From the NCBI GenBank assembly GCA_032718475.1, contig JAUCBJ010003238.1, positions 1-31,207 on the forward strand: a DNA stretch of 31,207 nt, written 5' to 3'. The DNA is from Nemertoderma westbladi (Eukaryota > Xenacoelomorpha > Nemertodermatida > Nemertodermatidae). The translations under genes and the position numbers were made by a program. The notes under the pieces are model-generated. The model did no database searches. It was given only the letters and a program-made list of their open reading frames with translations, and had not been told where the DNA came from. Shown piece after piece: positions 19,473 to 29,200 of the stretch. Position 1 is the stretch's first letter. Each line of letters begins with the position of its first letter.

Positions 19473-19606
19473 TACATACTTGTTGCAAAGTACTTTACAG
19501 TGTTCTGATCCTCGTGGCTTTATTTTCACTCACTCACTACATTCGTTCGTGTAACAAAAGCACTCGGATCAGCACACTACAAAGTGCTACTTTACACAAG
19601 TATGTA
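19473..19606. mobile_element. Foldback MITE, 134 bp
   Basis: The ends TACATACTTGT and ACAAGTATGTA are exact inverted copies. Further in, AAAGTACTTTACAGTGTTCTGATCC pairs imperfectly with GGATCAGCACACTACAAAGTGCTACTTT, and CGTGGCTTTATTTTCAC with the inverse of GTGTAACAAAAGCACTCG. The whole sequence is thus one imperfect hairpin. It sits directly beside the previous element. No coding capacity. Confidence 0.7.
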
Positions 19607-21540
19607 AATAGTTATTACATACATTAATTGAATTTATTTATTTTGCATTAGTTCAGTACATTATTGCAAGCCGGCACAGCATTCTTAATATTTATGTAAT
19701 ATATATATATAATGCAGCTGCAATGCAGCATGGCGATCGTAGTAGTAGTAGTAATACTAAAAAACCTATACGATCCAAAATAAATTAACTTCTAACAGGA
19801 ACAGGAGCCATTAACTTAGCGAAAGAATGAAATCTTCTAACTGGCTATACAAACAATAATTACATATTCTCCCAGTCGAATCCCAGTCTACAAAACTAAA
19901 TGTTCCACGATTTATGTTTGACGTTTCTAATAACATTAAGTAAATGGTTCCAAAAATTCGTTGTAACCTGTTGTTGTGGTTATAATAACTTGCCACTGTA
20001 ACCTGCTCCTTTCCCCAAACAGATAGTTTAACATTGAGGCGAGGTAATAATTCGCCAAGGTGGGATTTGCGTCCAGTTTCCCCCCTATCCCTATCTGGGC
20101 GGATAGCCCAGAAATATTAACACTGACAATTAGGAGATGACAATTAGATGTCAGTGAAGCGATGCACTTTGAAGTGCATGCATGCACTCTGCTCTATATA
20201 TATTATCATATCCTACTGTACAAGCATGCTGTACATTATAACGAGCTGCTAAATCCCATGACTTACACCCCCCCCCCCCCTCCCCATCCCCTCTCTATTA
20301 TCTTCTACGGATGAGTCATGGGGCACACAAATCCTCCCTGCTGTGTACAAAAATATCCATAGGCAATACGGCCACAGTAGATCCAACTATTATTGATTAT
20401 TTGGCCACTACGAGAAACTAAACTGTAGATGTAGAAGGTTGCTTCTGTGGAGTAAGGCAACAAACTGTTTGCGCGCAATATAATTCCATTCGCCAATTCA
20501 TTATTTATAAATAATAATAGTTGATACCGCACAGAGTATATTTGATTACTTATTTTAAGCTTTGGTTACAGTTTCTAAGGGTTGCCTTATGCCAAGTATG
20601 GAAGCTTCTGCTACTGAAACACCACAAAGAAAAAAACTTTCCATTGCTAGGCAACCACGCTGCATTCCGTAAATGTCAGGGGCGTTACGCAAGCAATAAT
20701 TTGATATCATTGCCTATTTCAGAGGGTATTATAACTTATCGTGATATATTTACTTGGAATATTTACTGACTTGTTTAATATGTGATTTATTTTGTTTGTA
20801 AAGCGTAATTCCCAAGATGTAACAGTTGGTAAGTTGGTATAATGTGATCTTTTATATTGTAAATTACTTGTTAGGCTTACTGGTTACTGGATAATATACA
20901 GCATTCATTACACGGGTTCTTTCGGCACAGTTGATTTAACTTCAGCAGCAATTGTTGTTTCTCTGAATTCAACGTACTCTTGTCACCAAAATAATAGGAA
21001 AACTACTCAAACAATCATAATTAAACATTTATAACTGCTTATAGATTTCAGAAAATTATTAATGATATTGGCTTAAAAATTACTATTTAAATTATAATTT
21101 ATTTATTTCAAAAATAAATAAATTAAAAATTAATGAACATTAAATTGAATCTTTGTTTAAAACCCCTTCTTTTCTTAATATATGCACTTGCCTGATTATT
21201 AATATATCCCCGAGCGATATTTATTGTCCCTCCTTAATACTATTTGATATATCCATCGTCGCCACGCCCTACTATTGAATATTCGGGTAAATCGAAACAA
21301 AATTTATTTGATTCCGTTCGATTTTAACATAGCCGAGTTCTATCTAACTCCACTCGGACTACTGATGTTTAAAAGAGAACTGTAATTTCGAAAGAGATAA
21401 AACACAAATTTAGAAAGTTAATTTAGTGTATATATATTTGATTTAAATAATATGAAAATTTTTGTTCTTTAATTCATGGTAAACTCAATTGACATAATTA
21501 ATATAATCTTAAATACATAATTTTACTACAAATAATACAT
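19607..21540. other. Non-coding upstream region
   Basis: Contains a TA run (19697-19712), a GTA triplet run (19738-19752) and a C run (20267-20282). Several short ORFs (minus 20187-19936 and 20532-20305; plus 20521-20769) show no domain, and composition like the background. An RFX-like TTGCTAGGCAAC occurs at 20644-20655, and a donor-like TTG/GTAAGT at 20828/20829. The promoter and first exon of the prominin gene probably lie here but cannot be fixed. Confidence 0.45.
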
Positions 21541-21849
21541 AAGATTACATACTCTATATCACTAAGATTACATACTCTATATCACTAAGATTACATACTC
21601 TATATCACTAAGATTACATACTCTATATCACTAAGATTACATACTCTATATCACTAAGATTACATACTCTATATCACTAAGATTACATACTCTATATCAC
21701 TAAGATTACATACTCTATATCACTAAGATTACATACTCTATATCACTAAGATTACATACTCTATATCACTAAGATTACATACTCTATATCACTAAGATTA
21801 CATACTCTATATCACTAAGATTACATACTCTATATCACTAAGATTACAG
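21541..21849 (+). repeat. 23-bp tandem array, about 13 identical units
   Basis: Units of AAGATTACATACTCTATATC plus ACT repeat every 23 bp without visible variation, implying very recent expansion or strong homogenisation. The array ends about 65 bp before a probable splice acceptor and 165 bp before the prominin start codon, so it probably lies in the first intron. Confidence 0.97.
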
Positions 21850-21900
21850 ATTAACTATATTTAAGAGTTAGATATTCTTCTGATATAAGTATTGCTGTTA

Positions 21901-21916
21901 ATTTATTTTTTTGCAG
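21901..21916 (+). promoter_or_regulatory. Probable 3' splice site of a 5'UTR intron
   Basis: ATTTATTTTTTTGCAG is a pyrimidine tract with a consensus acceptor. The exon would begin at 21917 and hold the rest of the 5'UTR and the whole CDS. A possible donor (GTAAGT at 20829) would give an intron of about 1.09 kb; that pairing is a guess. Confidence 0.55.
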
Positions 21917-21920
21917 ATTC

Positions 21921-21947
21921 ATGCGCCAACATTCGTCAATAAACTGA
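21921..21947 (+). CDS. Short upstream ORF in the prominin leader
   Basis: ATG followed by seven codons and TGA, starting five bases after the predicted exon start and ending 66 bases before the main ATG. It could lower translation of the main frame, with reinitiation. If the acceptor is not used it is meaningless. No peptide function suggested. Confidence 0.3.
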   Translation: MRQHSSIN

Positions 21948-22013
21948 GCTGGAGAGCCTGCAAAGTAGATCTGAAGCTCTTTCCTAGAAAGTTATTGGAA
22001 ATTCAAAGAAAAT

Positions 22014-24584
22014 ATGAATATAAAAGTGGACAAAATAAGTTGTAGTCTATGTTTCGTCGTGTTTCTAAACTTCGCTGTCATAGTAACTGGGAATACAATA
22101 AAAACGGGATCCGATGGGGAACCTATATTTGATCCAATCCCGGATCTAATGCCGTCATACAAATTGACCGATGAAACACTGAAGTCTGACTTTGGCTCGA
22201 TGACCCCTTACTATGATATGGTAAATCTATTGATTTCGATTTCCATAAAGGAACTCCCAACGAAGTCGGTAATGGAAGAACTGGTCGCCCCGCTAAACAA
22301 TGGTGGTAGTATTGAAACCGGCAAGATTTTTCCTTTAGTTCAGTCCAACGTTTTATCATTCATGGGATACCTCATAGGAGTCACTATTGGCTTTCTGATT
22401 CTAGTTTTTTGGTTTCCAATCTGCGGTGCATTTTGTTGTTGTAGGTGTTGCGGTAATTGTGGCGGAGGTTTGAAGCAAAGCAATTCAAGTTTCATATTGT
22501 GTTTTGTGTTCTCTTTGATTACATTAAGTCTAATAGTTGTCACTTTAGCTGGTGCCGCACTTGCCTACCAGAATAATGCATATCTGACCAAAGAAGTCCC
22601 CCACACTATGATAAGAATCCTTGTAGACGATGTGCCTTCCGACATGTTGAGTTACATAGCCAATATTATTGACGAACTCAACTGGCTGTTGGACACTCAA
22701 TTCAAGGATTTCATAAATTGGTTTAAAGGTAAACTGGATGATGCAGGTGTGCGTGTAAGTGTCCCCATACTATCATCAGTTACCACGATAAGTGATCACA
22801 TCAACACCTATACTGTCGCGGCGAACTCGCTTCAAACAAAATTTGATGATTTTTTGACGAAATACTCGGATTACATGACTACATACAATGAAGCTCTTGC
22901 AAAAATTAAAGAAGAAAAAGATAAGATAGATGGATTCACTTGTTGTGATGCTTTAAAGGCAGATACAAACGAACCATACAAGAGTCTTGCAGCGATGACT
23001 GCCGTCAGTCCCATATCTATAACATCTGTAACTTCAGTTACCATGCCGGCAGTGCCAACTTTTGATTCGATTTCGGCCACTTTCGGGCAAGATATTAGTG
23101 ATTCGATAGCCTCAGGCGTGTCAGGTGTCAAAAGTGTCTTGGATGATATTACAATTGGAGATTCACTTGATAGTGTCAAATCAACGATGAATGATTTAAA
23201 TTCGACATTTGATATCTTTGAGTCATTGTCCTCAGTAGGGGATACAATAAAAGTAATAGACCCATACCGCAACTACCTTGGTATTGGTCTTTTCTGTATA
23301 GGAGCTATTGTTCCAACTTTAACTTTAGTTGGATTTATTTTAGGCATTTTTGGCTACCGCAGCATTAAACCCACGAAACGAACCGAGTTGAGTAATTGTG
23401 GTGGTTGTTTTATGATGCCAATCGCGATAATATTCGGAGTGATTACAGTCTGGTTGCTTATGTTCCTGACTGTGATCATGTTCACGATAATGGTTCCGCT
23501 ATCAGCAATCTGCACCGACCTGGAATCTGGAAAAATTATTGAAGATATCTTTGGTGGGGATCCCCCTGCCTTCACTGATCCGACAGCCAGCATTATCCCC
23601 GGCGGTGAAGGCATTGTTGGCTTGATAAATAGTTGCCAAAAAAATGAAGGCATTTACAAGGCAATGACTTTGGGATCTTTGGATGCGTTGAAATCAATTG
23701 AATCACAGCTCAATGTTGAAGATATGATTGCCAACTCTCAGGGTGGATTCGATTCAGCCAAGCAAGAGTTGGTCGATTTCTTGGCTGGCTTGCCACCTGT
23801 TTACGGTGACACAGGAGATACCTATGATTATCTTCAGACAATAGAAACAGGCACCTCACCACTTTACCTCAACAATGCGGTGAAAGAAGTTATTCAAAAC
23901 ACATTGAACTACGGAGAATGCATCGACTTGGGCACTCACCATGATCCAGCCACTGAATGTAATTCCATGGGCGATGGGATAGAGTTTGCTGATGGCGCCG
24001 CTCCCGCAGCAACTATTGTAGGAAAACTTCTGGAGTTCACTGCTGGTGGTTCTCACGCAGAGAAAGATGCTGAAGTTGATCCTATTTATAGCAGTATGTT
24101 GAATATCGCAACCGTCGAAGGTGCGACTGTTAAAAGTAAGAAGGACATCGCCAATGATGCTTACAATGCATATGTAAGTGAATCAACATCCTTCATAACT
24201 GCTACCGGAGCTTTCAAAACATCATTGGATGATGAAGGCACCAACATTAAGAACCAATGCCTGAGCACTACAGCATGCCCGTTGTTCGGAGAAATTGAAG
24301 ATTCCTTTAAGAAATATTTTAGTGATTACGTTGGGCATCTTTTGACAAATAGCGATTCTGCGATAAAGATGCAGCTTGGGAAGTGTTTACCAATATGGAA
24401 TGTGTACAGAGGTGTAGGCAGGGCGGTCTGTTCCGGTACACTAACAACCATCAATGGAATGTGGTTTGCAACCGGTTGGATGGCTGTATCTACTATTGTT
24501 GCTATGGTTTTCATCATTATAACGTCGAAACATTATAGAAGGATGAAGAACGATTCTGTTGGCTATGATGACCCAGTTGCCTAG
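22014..24584 (+). CDS. prom: Prominin (CD133-family pentaspan membrane protein)
   Basis: An 856-residue, five-span glycoprotein-type protein, in the usual 800-900 range. Residues 1-26 are a signal peptide. TM1 is at about 114-139, followed at once by the family's cysteine-rich stretch (CCCRCCGNCGGG, 141-152). TM2 is at about 160-185, a large extracellular loop at 186-420, TM3 at 421-448, TM4 at about 466-497, a second large loop at 498-811, TM5 at about 815-837, and a short cytoplasmic tail. The second loop ends with the conserved pattern C791...C806...NGMWF, and N396-S-T is a possible glycosylation site in loop one. Prominins organise cholesterol-rich plasma membrane protrusions such as microvilli, cilia and photoreceptor membranes. 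The CDS has no introns, whereas vertebrate prominin genes have many. The start is the first ATG of the long frame and gives the signal peptide. Family assignment is firm; orthology to PROM1 or PROM2 cannot be set. Confidence 0.94.
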   Translation: MNIKVDKISCSLCFVVFLNFAVIVTGNTIKTGSDGEPIFDPIPDLMPSYKLTDETLKSDFGSMTPYYDMVNLLISISIKELPTKSVMEELVAPLNNGGSIETGKIFPLVQSNVLSFMGYLIGVTIGFLILVFWFPICGAFCCCRCCGNCGGGLKQSNSSFILCFVFSLITLSLIVVTLAGAALAYQNNAYLTKEVPHTMIRILVDDVPSDMLSYIANIIDELNWLLDTQFKDFINWFKGKLDDAGVRVSVPILSSVTTISDHINTYTVAANSLQTKFDDFLTKYSDYMTTYNEALAKIKEEKDKIDGFTCCDALKADTNEPYKSLAAMTAVSPISITSVTSVTMPAVPTFDSISATFGQDISDSIASGVSGVKSVLDDITIGDSLDSVKSTMNDLNSTFDIFESLSSVGDTIKVIDPYRNYLGIGLFCIGAIVPTLTLVGFILGIFGYRSIKPTKRTELSNCGGCFMMPIAIIFGVITVWLLMFLTVIMFTIMVPLSAICTDLESGKIIEDIFGGDPPAFTDPTASIIPGGEGIVGLINSCQKNEGIYKAMTLGSLDALKSIESQLNVEDMIANSQGGFDSAKQELVDFLAGLPPVYGDTGDTYDYLQTIETGTSPLYLNNAVKEVIQNTLNYGECIDLGTHHDPATECNSMGDGIEFADGAAPAATIVGKLLEFTAGGSHAEKDAEVDPIYSSMLNIATVEGATVKSKKDIANDAYNAYVSESTSFITATGAFKTSLDDEGTNIKNQCLSTTACPLFGEIEDSFKKYFSDYVGHLLTNSDSAIKMQLGKCLPIWNVYRGVGRAVCSGTLTTINGMWFATGWMAVSTIVAMVFIIITSKHYRRMKNDSVGYDDPVA

Positions 24585-25010
24585 TAACTAAACAATACAG
24601 GTTGTAGCTTTATTTGATACCGAATGACTAAGTAAGATGATATCGGAGTGTTTCAGCTGATAATGTCAGATAAAATCAGATTCAGAAGTTCTTTCAATTG
24701 CGAATGATGCCGTTTATGGGTGATTCTGTTTTGAAATTGGACATCTGTTTCACACTAACACCACTTTTATAGAATTTTAAGACAAACATTCATTCACCAC
24801 AACAACTATATTTCACACTAATATCATCATCGTTACAATCAATCACATTATCTTGTAAGGGCTATAGTGTTAGATGTAATGTTGTTTGCTGGATATTCTA
24901 TACCATTAATAATTTTGTGCCTGTATAAATATTACTTCAACTATTATTTCTCCATAATATAATCTTATTTTATTTATTGATACTTCCAAATAAACTAAGC
25001 CTTAAAAGTG
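24585..25010 (+). terminator. Prominin 3'UTR and poly(A) signal
   Basis: AT-rich DNA after the stop contains AATAAA at 24989-24994, so the mRNA probably ends near 25010. No further ORF. GTTGCCTAGTAAC spans the stop codon and looks like an RFX half-site pair by chance. Confidence 0.5.
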
Positions 25011-26160
25011 TTTTTTCAAATTATTAATACTGCGCAATACTGAATATTTAATTAATAATCAATTAAGCGAAATATGCACATTAGCACAATATAAACTGGG
25101 GTGAAACTAGAATAGCAACGGAGAGTTTATTTGGTGTGCACAGGAACATGGGACTTGAGTATTGGGATAGCGACAGATTGTCACTCGGGTATGGTATCCC
25201 TTTGAGGCCATCAATTTTAGAATAAAGAAATCCGTAAGTAAAATTACATAAAAAATATATAAACAATAAATTAATATAAATAAATAAAAAATGAAATAAA
25301 ATATCAAATTAATTAATAAAAAAAAAAATTATACATATGAATGAATGAATTAATTAAATAATATAAATATAAAAATATTTACTAAATTACTAAAATATTT
25401 GTTACATATTTTTTTTATATATTTTTAATTTATTTGTATTAATTTATTTATTTTTATACATTTATCGATTTATTTATTTCTTTACTATAATATTGATGGC
25501 CTCAATAGCTAAGTATCTACTGTAATGAGTGCGTGACGGAGTGGGTTTAGTGCTGAGGTCCAAGACCTGTCGGTGATTGCGGGCGTGGTGGGTGGTCCAG
25601 AATTCCAATACCGTGTTCTCGATATTATTATATACTATATATATACAGAATTCTCAATATACCATGTTTTTTCTCTCAGGAAGTCGGCGGGTGTAGACGT
25701 TAGGTTTAGAGAGTCGACAATGTAATCACGAGGTTAGTTGCTTCACAGAGTGCCACAACTAATCGATTTTTTACCGTTTTCTGGGCACCAATGACCCTAT
25801 TTTAATAATAATAATTATTAAAATAGGGTATTCTGTATATACAATTATATTCAAATCGATTAATACCTGTAATAAAAACTTGTTGAAATAAAACATGATA
25901 ACAATACAAATTTTCACAGCGGCGGGCTGACCGGATTCTAAGGTCTGGCAACTCCGTCCATAGCTTCTGGGCTCGAAAAATAGAGATCAACCCAAAAAAA
26001 AACGCCATAGACACAATGATAAAAACACCAGCTGGAGCTCATTACCCAATTGCTAACAATGTCCAATTTACCACATGACTCAGAGTCCCTAATTAATTTA
26101 GCCTTAAATCGATTGATGATTTAATAATTGTCCATTAAGTCAAATGGTCAACTATGTCTA
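25011..26160. other. AT-rich intergenic DNA
   Basis: Low-complexity A/T DNA (25240-25490) with AAATAAAT- and TTTATTTA-like runs, then a less skewed stretch. Several short ORFs without features. Contains the hairpin at 25794-25829. Nothing coding is supported. Confidence 0.5.
25794..25829. repeat. Perfect 16-bp hairpin
   Basis: ACCCTATTTTAATAAT, loop AATA, then ATTATTAAAATAGGGT. Exact complementarity over 16 bp. Confidence 0.9.
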
Positions 26161-26205
26161 ACTAAGTCAACTAAGTCAACTAAGTCAACTAAGTCAACTA
26201 AGTCA
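26161..26205 (+). repeat. 9-bp tandem repeat ACTAAGTCA, five units
   Basis: Five exact copies that lead straight into the AGTCA pentamer array. The 9-mer equals ACTA plus AGTCA, so it looks like the precursor from which the pentamer arose. Confidence 0.95.
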
Positions 26206-29200
26206 AGTCAAGTCAAGTCAAGTCAAGTCAAGTCAAGTCAAGTCAAGTCAAGTCAAGTCAAGTCAAGTCAAGTCAAGTCAAGTCAAGTCAAGTCAAGTCA
26301 AGTCAAGTCAAGTCAAGTCAAGTCAAGTCAAGTCAAGTCAAGTCAAGTCAAGTCAAGTCAAGTCAAGTCAAGTCAAGTCAAGTCAAGTCAAGTCAAGTCA
26401 AGTCAAGTCAAGTCAAGTCAAGTCAAGTCAAGTCAAGTCAAGTCAAGTCAAGTCAAGTCAAGTCAAGTCAAGTCAAGTCAAGTCAAGTCAAGTCAAGTCA
26501 AGTCAAGTCAAGTCAAGTCAAGTCAAGTCAAGTCAAGTCAAGTCAAGTCAAGTCAAGTCAAGTCAAGTCAAGTCAAGTCAAGTCAAGTCAAGTCAAGTCA
26601 AGTCAAGTCAAGTCAAGTCAAGTCAAGTCAAGTCAAGTCAAGTCAAGTCAAGTCAAGTCAAGTCAAGTCAAGTCAAGTCAAGTCAAGTCAAGTCAAGTCA
26701 AGTCAAGTCAAGTCAAGTCAAGTCAAGTCAAGTCAAGTCAAGTCAAGTCAAGTCAAGTCAAGTCAAGTCAAGTCAAGTCAAGTCAAGTCAAGTCAAGTCA
26801 AGTCAAGTCAAGTCAAGTCAAGTCAAGTCAAGTCAAGTCAAGTCAAGTCAAGTCAAGTCAAGTCAAGTCAAGTCAAGTCAAGTCAAGTCAAGTCAAGTCA
26901 AGTCAAGTCAAGTCAAGTCAAGTCAAGTCAAGTCAAGTCAAGTCAAGTCAAGTCAAGTCAAGTCAAGTCAAGTCAAGTCAAGTCAAGTCAAGTCAAGTCA
27001 AGTCAAGTCAAGTCAAGTCAAGTCAAGTCAAGTCAAGTCAAGTCAAGTCAAGTCAAGTCAAGTCAAGTCAAGTCAAGTCAAGTCAAGTCAAGTCAAGTCA
27101 AGTCAAGTCAAGTCAAGTCAAGTCAAGTCAAGTCAAGTCAAGTCAAGTCAAGTCAAGTCAAGTCAAGTCAAGTCAAGTCAAGTCAAGTCAAGTCAAGTCA
27201 AGTCAAGTCAAGTCAAGTCAAGTCAAGTCAAGTCAAGTCAAGTCAAGTCAAGTCAAGTCAAGTCAAGTCAAGTCAAGTCAAGTCAAGTCAAGTCAAGTCA
27301 AGTCAAGTCAAGTCAAGTCAAGTCAAGTCAAGTCAAGTCAAGTCAAGTCAAGTCAAGTCAAGTCAAGTCAAGTCAAGTCAAGTCAAGTCAAGTCAAGTCA
27401 AGTCAAGTCAAGTCAAGTCAAGTCAAGTCAAGTCAAGTCAAGTCAAGTCAAGTCAAGTCAAGTCAAGTCAAGTCAAGTCAAGTCAAGTCAAGTCAAGTCA
27501 AGTCAAGTCAAGTCAAGTCAAGTCAAGTCAAGTCAAGTCAAGTCAAGTCAAGTCAAGTCAAGTCAAGTCAAGTCAAGTCAAGTCAAGTCAAGTCAAGTCA
27601 AGTCAAGTCAAGTCAAGTCAAGTCAAGTCAAGTCAAGTCAAGTCAAGTCAAGTCAAGTCAAGTCAAGTCAAGTCAAGTCAAGTCAAGTCAAGTCAAGTCA
27701 AGTCAAGTCAAGTCAAGTCAAGTCAAGTCAAGTCAAGTCAAGTCAAGTCAAGTCAAGTCAAGTCAAGTCAAGTCAAGTCAAGTCAAGTCAAGTCAAGTCA
27801 AGTCAAGTCAAGTCAAGTCAAGTCAAGTCAAGTCAAGTCAAGTCAAGTCAAGTCAAGTCAAGTCAAGTCAAGTCAAGTCAAGTCAAGTCAAGTCAAGTCA
27901 AGTCAAGTCAAGTCAAGTCAAGTCAAGTCAAGTCAAGTCAAGTCAAGTCAAGTCAAGTCAAGTCAAGTCAAGTCAAGTCAAGTCAAGTCAAGTCAAGTCA
28001 AGTCAAGTCAAGTCAAGTCAAGTCAAGTCAAGTCAAGTCAAGTCAAGTCAAGTCAAGTCAAGTCAAGTCAAGTCAAGTCAAGTCAAGTCAAGTCAAGTCA
28101 AGTCAAGTCAAGTCAAGTCAAGTCAAGTCAAGTCAAGTCAAGTCAAGTCAAGTCAAGTCAAGTCAAGTCAAGTCAAGTCAAGTCAAGTCAAGTCAAGTCA
28201 AGTCAAGTCAAGTCAAGTCAAGTCAAGTCAAGTCAAGTCAAGTCAAGTCAAGTCAAGTCAAGTCAAGTCAAGTCAAGTCAAGTCAAGTCAAGTCAAGTCA
28301 AGTCAAGTCAAGTCAAGTCAAGTCAAGTCAAGTCAAGTCAAGTCAAGTCAAGTCAAGTCAAGTCAAGTCAAGTCAAGTCAAGTCAAGTCAAGTCAAGTCA
28401 AGTCAAGTCAAGTCAAGTCAAGTCAAGTCAAGTCAAGTCAAGTCAAGTCAAGTCAAGTCAAGTCAAGTCAAGTCAAGTCAAGTCAAGTCAAGTCAAGTCA
28501 AGTCAAGTCAAGTCAAGTCAAGTCAAGTCAAGTCAAGTCAAGTCAAGTCAAGTCAAGTCAAGTCAAGTCAAGTCAAGTCAAGTCAAGTCAAGTCAAGTCA
28601 AGTCAAGTCAAGTCAAGTCAAGTCAAGTCAAGTCAAGTCAAGTCAAGTCAAGTCAAGTCAAGTCAAGTCAAGTCAAGTCAAGTCAAGTCAAGTCAAGTCA
28701 AGTCAAGTCAAGTCAAGTCAAGTCAAGTCAAGTCAAGTCAAGTCAAGTCAAGTCAAGTCAAGTCAAGTCAAGTCAAGTCAAGTCAAGTCAAGTCAAGTCA
28801 AGTCAAGTCAAGTCAAGTCAAGTCAAGTCAAGTCAAGTCAAGTCAAGTCAAGTCAAGTCAAGTCAAGTCAAGTCAAGTCAAGTCAAGTCAAGTCAAGTCA
28901 AGTCAAGTCAAGTCAAGTCAAGTCAAGTCAAGTCAAGTCAAGTCAAGTCAAGTCAAGTCAAGTCAAGTCAAGTCAAGTCAAGTCAAGTCAAGTCAAGTCA
29001 AGTCAAGTCAAGTCAAGTCAAGTCAAGTCAAGTCAAGTCAAGTCAAGTCAAGTCAAGTCAAGTCAAGTCAAGTCAAGTCAAGTCAAGTCAAGTCAAGTCA
29101 AGTCAAGTCAAGTCAAGTCAAGTCAAGTCAAGTCAAGTCAAGTCAAGTCAAGTCAAGTCAAGTCAAGTCAAGTCAAGTCAAGTCAAGTCAAGTCAAGTCA

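Noticed and set aside
20521-20769. 82-codon plus ORF
   Set aside because: No recognisable domain, no promoter and background composition.
22871-23272. Minus-strand ORFs inside the prominin gene
   Set aside because: Antisense shadows of the coding frame without independent support.
25490-25560. Possible tRNA-derived head (box-A-like TAGCTAAGTAT)
   Set aside because: Only a partial box A and no box B at tRNA spacing.
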